From positions 6,273,501 through 6,337,500 of the forward strand of contig CM049404.1 of assembly GCA_026929865.2 (NCBI GenBank): 64,000 nucleotides of DNA, in the 5' to 3' direction. Numbering within the stretch: the first letter of the stretch is position 1; every line of letters begins with the position of its first letter. The position numbers and the translations under genes were made by a program. Of the stretch, positions 1-11,184 are shown piece after piece. The DNA comes from Hyperoplus lanceolatus (lineage: Eukaryota > Chordata > Actinopteri > Uranoscopiformes > Ammodytidae). Below the pieces are notes generated by a model. The model did no database searches and was not told where the DNA came from. It worked only from the letters and a program-made list of their open reading frames with translations.

Positions 1-506
1 TACAAATATATATGGTTTGTTGTTGTTTACTTGCTACTACTGTAAATTGTTCATTAAAACTTAGTGAAGACGATGATGATGAAGAATATGTGAATGCAGG
101 ACTTTTATGTTGAAACTGTTGTATGAGACTCCTTAATGTAAAGTTTAAATACAGTTGTCATTGGACGTTATTGTTGGAGTAACTTTTAAATAACAAAGCT
201 ACAATATTTGGGTTAGGGTCAGCAAGAAGCTTTTGAGAGTTAATTGGTTATAACAATACAAAAAACCCTACTGTATCTACTAAGTATTAAGTAATAAGAA
301 TGTTGGTTTGATTGTAACAAACAATTATTGTTTTGATGACGCAAGTGGATGTCACAGGAAATAACAATGTGCAAAAGAAGACTGTTTTCTTTGTATTTTA
401 TACAGAAGTGAAATTCAAGTGAAAGTGAATAAGCAGGAATTCAGGCTGAGTTATATAGTGACAGTAAATGACAAGAGATATAGGCAGATATTGTAATTTG
501 AATATT

Positions 507-512
507 TTTATT
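507..512 (-). other. possible polyadenylation signal, ORF copy 1
   Basis: AATAAA reads on the minus strand about 690 bp downstream of the stop codon of the 1200-3068 ORF. The same hexamer in the same context (GTTCAATAAAAA) recurs in copy 2 at 7374-7379 and in copy 3 at 49588-49593. Conservation across the copies is suggestive, but the sequence is AT-rich and the hexamer could be chance. Confidence 0.35.
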
Positions 513-599
513 GAACTGTTGTTGTTATTGAAGCTGTTCATTTTTTTTAATGAAACCTAATAGTTTGGTTCCTTTTTCTATATGTCACCCCACGCCCCG

Positions 600-1199
600 C
601 ATCTGAACCCAAAAACCCAAGTCCTGCCTGACGCTGAAATGAGATGTTAGATGTTACAAATAATTTTTAATAAAACCAATAGCTAGTGCTAATTGCTGTG
701 TGGTTTTCGGGAAACCGGAGCACCCGGAGTAAAACCCTATTATGGCAGAAGCCAGCAGATGAGAAAATAGATTATTTAGACTAGAGGCAGAACTTGAGCT
801 CTGCATTGTAATCATTCTGAAAAAAACACAAGAGATTATCAAAGTATTTCCCTCAAAATGAATGCTACATTTCACCTAATACTTGCATCTATATTTGAAG
901 GGGTTCAAGGTGATTTTGTTCTTATTAATGAAACCAAGTTCTTATTAATGAAACCAATAGCTATTGTGTAATTAATTTGGTTTTTCAGGAAACCGGAGCA
1001 CCCGGAGTAAACCCTATGATGTCCCACTGAGCTGGCCCTAAGGACCCAAGTCCTGCCTAACATTATGGTAACAGTAGTGGAGAAGATAGATGACTTGGAC
1101 TTGAGGCAGGACTCCACCTCTGTATTGTATTCATTTTGAAAGAAAAAAATAAAACATTTTCCTTCAAGATAAATGCTACTCTTCACCTAATACCTATTT
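600..1199 (-). repeat. two related modules in the 3' flank of ORF copy 1
   Basis: Two segments (about 960-1199 and about 600-900) each carry the core 'accggagcacccggagtaaa', a 'cccaagtcctgcct' block and an edge reading 'cacctaatac'. They are diverged tandem copies of one ~240-bp module. Each can be read as a short minus-strand ORF (905-1186, 93 codons, and 654-875, 73 codons). Both begin MK(S/C)SI and share YSGCSGF, so the modules may derive from former coding or exapted sequence. Copy 1 also has a 20-bp local duplication ('cttattaatgaaaccaa') near 930-950 that copy 2 lacks. Confidence 0.6.
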
Positions 1200-3068
1200 C
1201 TAGTAAAGGGCTTGGATATGACTGAGAGTAGTGGAAAGGAACCTGCAAATGGGGCAATGCTTTGTGGGTGGTACAATCAAGTAATACTTGAAAAGTGAGG
1301 CAATGCATTTTTCAAGTTCTGGTTCCTCTAAATACATTGACACCAGCACCATCTCTGCACAGCCCCACTTTTTGCACAGGTCCTTAAAAACAACCTTGTC
1401 TAGATTCTTAAATGTTTCAGGGGTGATGCTAAAATCTGTTCCCTCAACTTCAGCCCATGTGTTTTCATAGATACGCTGGAGGATGACCTCTATGTTAACA
1501 ATCGTCCGGCTAATGTTAGCTTCGCAAAATGTACGTGAAACCAACTTCTCCACGAGTACCCTGACCGTCATCTTCCTTTTTGATTCCTGCATCTTTACAT
1601 CTATTACAACTTCAGTTGGTAAAGGGTCACTCACCTCCACGGTGGTGACCTCCTGCAACTCTGTATGTGACCCAGCATCAATTAAGGCCATTGTCACCCT
1701 TCTACTGTGGCCGAGGACCTGGGTATTCACCCACCAGCCCATCAGTGCCACAAAACCCCAAACTTTGGTCTTAATGTCCGAATACATGTCATCATGTGAC
1801 GGAGGGACAGACACATTCCTGCAGGTTTCCCTTCTCCTAATTGTCTCTGGGATCTCTGGCGCCATCCCATCCGAAACGTGACTGTAGAGGACATCTGTCA
1901 GGTCTTGAGTAAATACCAGCATTTTATCGCTGGAAACATTTTTAAATTTACGGAAGACACACACCTCCTTTTCACCCTCCTCTGTCAGCAGAGAGTTAAC
2001 ACTAGCCATTAGTGTCTCCATTGACTTTGTACTTTCAACGTTTGGGTCAAGGTTGAATCTTGTTTTAAGCTTCATCACTATGCGATAGATGGTTGCTTTG
2101 GCAAAGCGCTTTGCAAGGAAGTCCTTCATCTTGCATCCGACACACTTCCTGGTTGATTTGACTTTCTTCGGTGTGGATTCTGATTCTGGACTTGCACCTT
2201 TTGCTTCTGCCTCCTCTGAACTCTTTTGAATTATGATCTGAGCAATGTCATCTGCTGCAAAATCAATCTCCAGGGAGGTTTCTTTTTGCAGCAGCTCATA
2301 GTCAGCGTCCGACACATCATCCAAAAGAGGTTCCATCATATCATTGACCTCCTTTCTTATCAGCTCCTGGACAGCCTTTGTTGTTGCTGCCACCAAGCTA
2401 TCGTGTGAGGAAACTTTATCCGGGGTCTGGGTTCTTACACTTCCAACTGTTGACTCAGAGCGGTCATCAGTGACTATCAATTCCTGCTTCTCTTCACTGC
2501 TCCTCTGTCTAAGTGGTCGCGGAGAGCACAGCACCTTCAGCTTCCCTCCGAATGCCTGAACCATTTTACAGGCATTATTGACCATGGCGTTAAGTTTGCG
2601 TGGTGGAGTGACACGCTGATTAATAATAGGCTCCGCCCTGACAAGACTGCTGGAGATAGCAGAGTTAACATTATCTGCAATCTCCTCACCCAACAGGTCT
2701 GTGAGCCGCTTTGAGCTGTCGCTCACAACCTTGTCCGTTACTTCCAGTATCTCAGCGAAGCACTGAGGGAGTTTGTCTCCCAGATGAGACACTACAAACT
2801 CCTCAGATACAATACCATTGAGGCCCCTGAGAGCCATCTCAAGTGCCTTTACAACTGCTGCTATAACATCTAACAGCAGGTCGGCCAACATTATCTTAGT
2901 GGCCTCCTCAGGGGTCCCTGATCTTAAAAGTGTCCATTGTTCCTCTGTCATATGATCAAAAAAGTTTTCTATCAGTGGACGAACCCCTTCCACTGTAAAC
3001 TGCGGCAGCTCCTCTGTCAGAACTGGTACGTCTCTATAAATCGCGACAGCTTCTGTATTTTGATCCAT
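1200..3068 (-). CDS. unrecognised 622-residue protein, intronless multicopy family, copy 1
   Basis: One uninterrupted minus-strand frame from ATG (3068) to stop, with a good start context (A at -3, G at +4). I do not recognise the family and assign no function. What can be seen: residues 1-140 are rich in leucine, alanine and acidic residues and look mostly helical. Residues 190-310 are charged and serine-rich and probably disordered. C309 and C312 form a CXXC in a basic stretch. Residues about 436-449 are hydrophobic and tryptophan-rich (VWGFVALMGWWVN). C605 and C608 form a second CXXC (HCPIC) near the C-terminus, so a metal site is conceivable. There is no signal peptide and no clear transmembrane helix. 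The complementary strand carries several 60-132 codon shadow frames, which I discard. It differs from copy 2 at six residues: 60, 148, 244, 245, 470 and 530. Confidence 0.7.
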   Translation of the reverse strand: MDQNTEAVAIYRDVPVLTEELPQFTVEGVRPLIENFFDHMTEEQWTLLRSGTPEEATKIMLADLLLDVIAAVVKALEMALRGLNGIVSEEFVVSHLGDKLPQCFAEILEVTDKVVSDSSKRLTDLLGEEIADNVNSAISSSLVRAEPIINQRVTPPRKLNAMVNNACKMVQAFGGKLKVLCSPRPLRQRSSEEKQELIVTDDRSESTVGSVRTQTPDKVSSHDSLVAATTKAVQELIRKEVNDMMEPLLDDVSDADYELLQKETSLEIDFAADDIAQIIIQKSSEEAEAKGASPESESTPKKVKSTRKCVGCKMKDFLAKRFAKATIYRIVMKLKTRFNLDPNVESTKSMETLMASVNSLLTEEGEKEVCVFRKFKNVSSDKMLVFTQDLTDVLYSHVSDGMAPEIPETIRRRETCRNVSVPPSHDDMYSDIKTKVWGFVALMGWWVNTQVLGHSRRVTMALIDAGSHTELQEVTTVEVSDPLPTEVVIDVKMQESKRKMTVRVLVEKLVSRTFCEANISRTIVNIEVILQRIYENTWAEVEGTDFSITPETFKNLDKVVFKDLCKKWGCAEMVLVSMYLEEPELEKCIASLFKYYLIVPPTKHCPICRFLSTTLSHIQALY

Positions 3069-3345
3069 TTTGTTTGATGCGTTTTGGTTTTCTTTTCTAA
3101 ACTCCTTGTTTTTTTAGTTTTCACAAACTGTTTGGTTAGTATGCGACCGGCTGCAAAGAAGACCAAGAATGTTTTGACCAAAGGAATTCCCTAGAATTTA
3201 TTCCTAAAGTTCAGGTGACATCATCACAATCTGAGATCAAAGGATCTTCAGAGATCAGAGGAATAATGTACCTGAAGCTCCGCCCCTCAAACCAGCCAGC
3301 TCATAGATCAAAGGAAAACTGTTCCAGAAGCTCCGCCCCTTGAAA
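3069..3345 (-). promoter_or_regulatory. promoter-like 5' flank of ORF copy 1
   Basis: On the minus strand this flank has two GC-box-like motifs (GGGGCGGAGCTTC, near 3333 and 3277), a CRE-like TGATGTCA near 3220 and repeated 'gatct' motifs. It is kept nearly intact in all three copies (copy 2: 9916-10192; copy 3: 46671-46947). No TATA box is obvious. Promoter function is inferred from position, motifs and conservation. Confidence 0.45.
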
Positions 3346-3843
3346 CAGCGACAGAAAAACAAAAAATGCTGCAGCCTAGCAACAGTTGCTAAGCTGCAGC
3401 TCTTTTTTCAGCTTTGTTGGATGTTCAATTCGTTCAATGGACTAAATATCTTGGTCAATTTTATACGTTTTTATAAGATTAATATCTTCAGACATTTCAT
3501 TCTGTACTATAGACATTGCATTGAGTAGGCTATATAATATCAATCAGGCATGAGAGTTGGCTTACTGGAGTATTAGCCAGGCTACTTTTTTGGAATAAAA
3601 TCTATCTCTTGTAAAAAACTGAGAGAAGGCAAACTCATGTAGCGGTTTCTGCATTAGTGCTACTGTGCGGCTCAGTGACCCACCAAGTTTGACACAGGTT
3701 TCAGTTGAGGGTTAACATAAGTTCCTCATAATAAAACAATTGTATTCACTCTTTTGTGCCTGCTGTAGCCCCACCACATGCAGGTGATGCTCTTCTCATT
3801 ATTTTCCGCCACTCTGTGGTCGGCATTTTAATTTACACGATCT

Positions 3844-5162
<1,319 letters not shown>

Positions 5163-5304
5163 ACGGACTGCAATCAAGTTGTATTCAGAAATGCAAAACC
5201 TATGGATTAACCAAATAAAGGCCATTTTATGGCCTCTATTTGCTCAAAGACATAGCGAAGACACAGCCAAATTGAATTATGGTTTGGTAGGCCTATGCTT
5301 TAGT

Positions 5305-5540
5305 TTGATTATAATTTATTTTCAGTATTAACACCATCATTTGGATTTTCAATTAATAAATAAAATAATTGTAAATGTATGTTTCCACCTTCTGTCATTT
5401 ATCTTTCCATTCCTACACCTATAATATAGAGAAATACGAATTTTGCAGGCATATTTTGAATGGTTGAATTAATACTGATTAATCTATAGCTACCCTCTGA
5501 TTAATCTGATTGAACATTGTAATCGTTTGACAGCCCTAGT
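5305..5540 (-). mobile_element. hAT-type terminus beside ORF-unit copy 2
   Basis: Read on the minus strand, this begins TAGGGCTGTCAAACGATTAC and continues with GATTAAT motifs, a layout I associate with vertebrate hAT termini. The same sequence, about 80% similar by eye, lies beside copy 3 at 50153-50375. Only one terminus is recognisable. The body runs away from the ORF unit, and no second end is visible before the microsatellite. The call rests on recalled resemblance plus the paired occurrence. Confidence 0.5.
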
Positions 5541-6812
5541 CAGGGCTGGACTGGCCATCAGGCGTACCGGGCAATGCCCGGTGGGCCGGCAGGCATTATG
5601 GGCCAGGCCGGGCCGGGTCCATTAAAAAAAAATAAAAAAAATAAAATATATTTTTAATTTTTTTTTTTTGGACCCTCGGCTGTGTGACTCAGCCCGGCCT
5701 GGCCAAGTCACACAGCTGAGGGCCGAGGTCCCTCCCCTCTCGGGAGTGCCATGGACATATAAATGTGCATGCAGGCTGTCAACTTCATCTGAAAGTTAAA
5801 TAAAACTTTGTCCCAGGCCATTACTCATTACGATTGGTTCCAGGCTGGGCCTGGCCCAATCACACACACAGCAGAGGGCCGCCCATTCAGAGGCTGCATT
5901 GAATTGTATTATCACGCATTCAACTTCTACTCGGTAATTATGAGCACCTGACGATGGTCAGTTACGTTCAGGGCCGTCGGACTGTGGACAGGCTTGGGGG
6001 GGGGCCCAAGGCAGAGGGGGGTTGCACCCAAAAAAATAAAAAAATATTTTTTTTATTTTTTTTACTGCCTCAATATAGGCCCCTGATCTTTGAAGGCCCA
6101 GAGAAATGTTATTTAGGGGAAAAAAACAGATATCAGGGGCCTTTCATTCGTCAGTACATTTGTTATTTTTTAAATAACTTTGTTCGGGGCTACGAAGATC
6201 AGGGGCCTATATTGGGCCATTCAAAAATACAAACGAAGGGAAAAAATTCCCGAAGCTGACTAGATTTTTTAAACATGTACATTTCTTCTTTCTGCTTTTT
6301 GGTCATTCTGTGTCTATAAATTATTCCAGAAAATAGTACTAAATAGCTTACATAGGAAACAGTTGATTTAGCCTTAGTTTTCTCCTCAAAGTGCACCAGA
6401 TTGAATTTAACTTTAACATTTAAAAAAAAATGCATTCCCCGGAACCCCCTAGAAGGTCCAGGGTCCACGACACAGTCTCCCAAATTCCTGTGAGACACAC
6501 TGTGTGTGTGCATGTTTATTAAGAGTCATTAGACCAGGGGTTGTGTTCAAGTACGCGTAATGATTTGGTCATTCATCAATAGAAACATTGTGTTGTTATC
6601 TGGCTCAGAGAGGGACCAGTCACTCATACGTTTTGGACTATAGTCAAACATAGCTTTTACATGTTTGTATTGTAAGACCGCCTCTCAGAGGGCCCATCAG
6701 GACTTCCAGAATTTGGTGCAACGCCCCTGCCTCCGCATATCGTATAAAAAATCATGGTGGGCTGCCATGGCCAAAAATGCCAGGGCCGATTTTTTGTCCC
6801 AGTCCAGCTCTG
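5541..6812. mobile_element. non-autonomous hAT element (MITE), 1272 bp
   Basis: Left end CAGGGCTGGACTGG and right end (reverse complement) CAGAGCTGGACTGG form imperfect terminal inverted repeats. It is flanked by an exact 8-bp target duplication GCCCTAGT at 5533-5540 and 6813-6820, the size expected for hAT. There is no transposase frame inside. It landed on the junction between the hAT-type terminus to its left and copy 2 of the ORF unit to its right, separating sequences that are contiguous next to copy 3. Confidence 0.9.
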
Positions 6813-7373
6813 GCCCTAGTTATAATAGTTAACAGATACAATGCATTTGTGAAATATCAACATAGTTTTTCAGTCATATGCAAATATATTAGGTTTGTTG
6901 TTGTTTGTTTGCTATTACTGTAAATTGTTCATTAAAACTTAGTGAAGACGATGATGTTTAAGAATATGTGAATGCAGGACTTTATATGTTGACTTACTGT
7001 AATTTAAAGTATAAATGCATCTGTCATTGTACGTTATTGTTGGAGTAACTTTTAAATAACAAAGCTACATTATTTGGGTTAGGGTCAGCAAGACGCTTTT
7101 GAGAGTTAATCGGTTATAACAATAAAAAAACCCTACTGTATCTACTAAGTATTAAGTAATAAGAATGTTGGTTTGATTGTAACGAACAATTATTGTTTGA
7201 TGATGCAAGTGGATTTCACAGGAAATAACAATGTGCAAAAGAACAAACTGTTTTTTTTGTATTTTATACAGAAGTGAAATTCAAGTGAAAGTGAATAAGC
7301 AGGAATTCAGTCTGAGTTATATAGTGACAGTAAATGACAAGAGATATAGGCAGACATTTTAATTTGAATATTT

Positions 7374-7379
7374 TTTATT
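7374..7379 (-). other. possible polyadenylation signal, ORF copy 2
   Basis: Minus-strand AATAAA at the position and context equivalent to 507-512 and 49588-49593, about 670 bp past the stop codon. Confidence 0.35.
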
Positions 7380-7446
7380 GAACTGTTGTTGTTATTGAAG
7401 CTGTTCATTTTTTTTAATGAAACCTAATAGTTTGGTTCCTTTTTCT

Positions 7447-8046
7447 ATATGTCACCCCACGCCCCACATCTGAACCCAAAAACCCAAGTCCTGCCTGACG
7501 CTGAAATGAGATGTTAGATGTTACAAATTATTTTTAATAAAACCAATAGATAGTGCTAATTGCTGTGTGGTTTTCGGGAAACCGGAGCACCCGGAGTAAA
7601 ACCCTATTATGGCAGAAGCCAGCAGATGAGAAAATAGATTATTTAGACTAGAGGCAGAACTTGAGCTCAGCATTATAATCATTCTGAAAAAAAACACAAG
7701 AGATTATCAAAATATTTCCCTCAAAATTAATGCTACATTTCACCTAATACTTGCATCTATATTTGAAGGGGTTCAAGGTGATTTTGTTCTTATTAATGAA
7801 ACCAATAGCTATTGTGTAATTGCTTTGGTTTTCGGGAAACCGGAGCACCCGGAGTAAACCCTATGATGTCCCACTGAGCTGGCCCTAAGGACCCAAGTCC
7901 TGCCTAACATTATGGTAACATTAGTGGAGAAGATAGATGACTTGGACTTGAGGCAGGACTCCACCTCTGTATTGTATTCATTTTGAAAGAAAAAAAGAAA
8001 ACATTTTCCTTCAAGATAAATGCTACTCTTCACCTAATACCTATTT
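7447..8046 (-). repeat. two related modules in the 3' flank of ORF copy 2
   Basis: Counterpart of 600-1199. The paired 'accggagcacccggagtaaa' modules are present without the 20-bp local duplication seen in copy 1. A short minus-strand frame (7809-8033) starts with the same MKSSIYLEG and carries YSGCSGF. Confidence 0.6.
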
Positions 8047-9915
8047 CTAGTAAAGGGCTTGGATATGACTGAGAGTAGTGGAAAGGAACCTGCAAATGGG
8101 GCAATGCTTTGTGGGTGGTACAATCAAGTAATACTTGAAAAGTGAGGCAATGCATTTTTCAAGTTCTGGTTCCTCTAAATACATTGACACCAGCACCATC
8201 TCTGCACAGCCCCACTTTTTGCACAGGTCCTTAAAAACAACCTTGTCTAGATTCTTAAATGTTTCAGGGGTGATGCTAAAATCTGTTCCCTCAACTTCAG
8301 CCCATGTGTTTTCATAGATACGCTGGATGATGACCTCTATGTTAACAATCGTCCGGCTAATGTTAGCTTCGCAAAATGTACGTGAAACCAACTTCTCCAC
8401 GAGTACCCTGACCGTCATCTTCCTTTTTGATTCCTGCATCTTTACATCTATTACAACTTCAGTTGGTAAAGGGTCACTCACCTCCACGGTGGTGACCTCC
8501 TGCAACTGTGTATGTGACCCAGCATCAATTAAGGCCATTGTCACCCTTCTACTGTGGCCGAGGACCTGGGTATTCACCCACCAGCCCATCAGTGCCACAA
8601 AACCCCAAACTTTGGTCTTAATGTCCGAATACATGTCATCATGTGACGGAGGGACAGACACATTCCTGCAGGTTTCCCTTCTCCTAATTGTCTCTGGGAT
8701 CTCTGGCGCCATCCCATCCGAAACGTGACTGTAGAGGACATCTGTCAGGTCTTGAGTAAATACCAGCATTTTATCGCTGGAAACATTTTTAAATTTACGG
8801 AAGACACACACCTCCTTTTCACCCTCCTCTGTCAGCAGAGAGTTAACACTAGCCATTAGTGTCTCCATTGACTTTGTACTTTCAACGTTTGGGTCAAGGT
8901 TGAATCTTGTTTTAAGCTTCATCACTATGCGATAGATGGTTGCTTTGGCAAAGCGCTTTGCAAGGAAGTCCTTCATCTTGCATCCGACACACTTCCTGGT
9001 TGATTTGACTTTCTTCGGTGTGGATTCTGATTCTGGACTTGCACCTTTTGCTTCTGCCTCCTCTGAACTCTTTTGAATTATGATCTGAGCAATGTCATCT
9101 GCTGCAAAATCAATCTCCAGGGAGGTTTCTTTTTGCAGCAGCTCATAGTCAGCGTCCGACACATCATCCAAAAGAGGTTCTATCACATCATTGACCTCCT
9201 TTCTTATCAGCTCCTGGACAGCCTTTGTTGTTGCTGCCACCAAGCTATCGTGTGAGGAAACTTTATCCGGGGTCTGGGTTCTTACACTTCCAACTGTTGA
9301 CTCAGAGCGGTCATCAGTGACTATCAATTCCTGCTTCTCTTCACTGCTCCTCTGTCTAAGTGGTCGCGGAGAGCACAGCACCTTCAGCTTCCCTCCGAAT
9401 GCCTGAACCATTTTACAGGCATTATTGACCATGGCGTTAAGTTTGCGTGGTGGAGTGACACGCTGATTAATATTAGGCTCCGCCCTGACAAGACTGCTGG
9501 AGATAGCAGAGTTAACATTATCTGCAATCTCCTCACCCAACAGGTCTGTGAGCCGCTTTGAGCTGTCGCTCACAACCTTGTCCGTTACTTCCAGTATCTC
9601 AGCAAAGCACTGAGGGAGTTTGTCTCCCAGATGAGACACTACAAACTCCTCAGATACAATACCATTGAGGCCCCTGAGAGCCATCTCAAGTGCCTTTACA
9701 ACTGCTGCTATAACATCTAACAGCAGGTCGGCCAACAATATCTTAGTGGCCTCCTCAGGGGTCCCTGATCTTAAAAGTGTCCATTGTTCCTCTGTCATAT
9801 GATCAAAAAAGTTTTCTATCAGTGGACGAACCCCTTCCACTGTAAACTGCGGCAGCTCCTCTGTCAGAACTGGTACGTCTCTATAAATCGCGACAGCTTC
9901 TGTATTTTGATCCAT
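8047..9915 (-). CDS. unrecognised 622-residue protein, intronless multicopy family, copy 2
   Basis: Intact single-exon frame, same length and start context as copy 1. Relative to copy 1 it carries M60L, I148N, M244V, M245I, E470Q and L530I. By eye the two CDSs differ at only about eight nucleotides, and about seven of those change the protein. Both CXXC pairs (309/312 and 605/608) and the tryptophan-rich segment are kept. The function is unknown. The intact frame means it could be expressed. A relic of a mobile element cargo gene is an equally open reading. Confidence 0.7.
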   Translation of the reverse strand: MDQNTEAVAIYRDVPVLTEELPQFTVEGVRPLIENFFDHMTEEQWTLLRSGTPEEATKILLADLLLDVIAAVVKALEMALRGLNGIVSEEFVVSHLGDKLPQCFAEILEVTDKVVSDSSKRLTDLLGEEIADNVNSAISSSLVRAEPNINQRVTPPRKLNAMVNNACKMVQAFGGKLKVLCSPRPLRQRSSEEKQELIVTDDRSESTVGSVRTQTPDKVSSHDSLVAATTKAVQELIRKEVNDVIEPLLDDVSDADYELLQKETSLEIDFAADDIAQIIIQKSSEEAEAKGASPESESTPKKVKSTRKCVGCKMKDFLAKRFAKATIYRIVMKLKTRFNLDPNVESTKSMETLMASVNSLLTEEGEKEVCVFRKFKNVSSDKMLVFTQDLTDVLYSHVSDGMAPEIPETIRRRETCRNVSVPPSHDDMYSDIKTKVWGFVALMGWWVNTQVLGHSRRVTMALIDAGSHTQLQEVTTVEVSDPLPTEVVIDVKMQESKRKMTVRVLVEKLVSRTFCEANISRTIVNIEVIIQRIYENTWAEVEGTDFSITPETFKNLDKVVFKDLCKKWGCAEMVLVSMYLEEPELEKCIASLFKYYLIVPPTKHCPICRFLSTTLSHIQALY

Positions 9916-10192
9916 TTTGTTTGATGCGTTTTGGTTTTCTTTTCTAAACTCCTTGTTTTTTTAGTTTTCACAAACTGTTTGGTTAGTGTGCGACCGGCTG
10001 CAAAGAAGACCAAGAATGTTTTGACCAAAGGAATTCCCTAGAATTGATTCCTAAAGTTCAGGTGACATCATCACAACCTGAGATCAAAGGATCTTCAGAG
10101 ATCAGAGGAATAATGTACCTGAAGCTCCGCCCCTCAAACCAGCCAGCTCATAGATCAAAGGAAAACTGTTCCAGAAGCTCCGCCCCTTGAAA
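9916..10192 (-). promoter_or_regulatory. promoter-like 5' flank of ORF copy 2
   Basis: Same pair of GC-box-like motifs and CRE-like TGATGTCA as copy 1, with only a few substitutions. Further upstream the copies diverge more, including small indels. Confidence 0.45.
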
Positions 10193-10727
10193 CAGCAACA
10201 GAAAAACAAAAAGTGCTGCAGCCTAGCAACAGTTGCTAAGCTGCAGCTCTTTTTTTCAGCTTTGTTGGATGTTCAATTCGTTCAATGGACTAAATATCTT
10301 GTTCAATTTTATATGTTTTTATAAGATTAATATCTTCAGACATTTCATTCTGTACTATAGACATTGCATTGAGTAGGCGATATAATATCAATTGGGCATT
10401 GAGAGTTGGCTTACTGGAGTATTAGCCAGGCTACTTTTTTGGAATAAAACCTATCTTTTATAAAAACTTAGAGAAGGCAGACTCATGTAGCGGTTTCTGC
10501 ATTAGTGCTACTGTGCGGCTCAGTGACCCACCAAGTTTGACAGTTTCAGTTGAGGGTTAACTTTAGTTCCTCATAATAAAACAATTGTATTGTAGCCCCA
10601 CCACATGCATGTGGTGCCCTACTCATTATTTTCCGCCTATATGTTGTCTGCATCTTAATTTACAGGATAAGTCATTAACAGTGAAAATTATAGGCCAGTC
10701 ATTACATCTAGTGTAACTATCTGTTTT

Positions 10728-10853
<126 letters not shown>

Positions 10854-10905
10854 CATTTATAATTAAAAAAGACATGTTAATTCTCTAATTAATGATAGCC
10901 TACAT

Positions 10906-11184
10906 GGGGGCGGCAGTGGCGAAGTGGGTAGGGTCGTCATCCACTGGAGTGCAGGGTCGGTGGTTCGATTCCCCGCCTCCCCCCACATGTCGAAGTGTCC
11001 TTGGGCAAGACACTGAACCCGGAATTGCTCCCAAGAGTTAGCCTGCACCCTGCGTTGTAGCTGCTGCTATCGGTGAATGAATGTGTTTGTGATTGGGTGA
11101 AGGTGTACAAAACAATGTAATGCGCTTTGAGTCTGTGAAAAACCAGGAAAAAGCGCTATATAAGTGGAGTCCATTTACCATTTA
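10906..11184 (+). mobile_element. tRNA-derived SINE
   Basis: The RNA polymerase III A box TGGCGAAGTGG (10917-10927) and B box GGTTCGATTCC (10962-10972) match consensus and are spaced as in a tRNA head. The body contains 'ccttgggcaagacactgaac' and the 3' end 'gcgctatataagt...ccatttaccattt', typical of a widespread teleost SINE whose tail resembles an L2-type LINE tail. A short minus-strand frame through it is not a gene. Confidence 0.85.

Larger units (their letters stand above)
1..3843 (-). repeat. ORF-unit repeat, copy 1 (left end cut by window edge)
   Basis: This stretch is collinear with 6813-10670 (direct) and largely with 46437-50152 (inverted). It holds the 622-residue ORF, about 500 bp of shared 5' flank and about 1.2 kb of shared 3' flank. 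Similarity to copy 2 ends near 3843, just after a shared segment reading 'cctcataataaaacaattg'. Similarity to copy 3 ends earlier, near 3588. The left limit lies outside the window. The offset between copies 1 and 2 is 6847 bp. The unit has no terminal inverted repeats or target duplication that I can see, so its mode of spread is open. Confidence 0.8.
6813..10670 (-). repeat. ORF-unit repeat, copy 2
   Basis: Direct repeat of 1-3843 at an offset of 6847 bp, and inverted repeat of 46437-50152. Shared sequence runs through the 3' flank, ORF, promoter-like flank and another ~250 bp that copy 3 lacks. It ends near 10670, shortly before a CA microsatellite. Copies 1 and 2 therefore look like a tandem duplication with one breakpoint near 3843/10670. 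Confidence 0.85.

Noticed and set aside
1288..2559. Four 60-132 codon ORFs on the + strand opposite the 622-residue gene
   Set aside because: They are antisense shadows, repeated identically opposite copies 2 and 3 because the underlying gene is repeated.
1200..3068. Calling the 622-residue protein viral or a known transposase from its CXXC pairs
   Set aside because: No catalytic triad, helicase, polymerase or capsid motif is visible. CXXC pairs alone are not diagnostic.
10906..11000. tRNA gene suggested by perfect A and B boxes
   Set aside because: The promoter boxes belong to a SINE head. There is no cloverleaf with matching acceptor stem, and a SINE body and tail follow.
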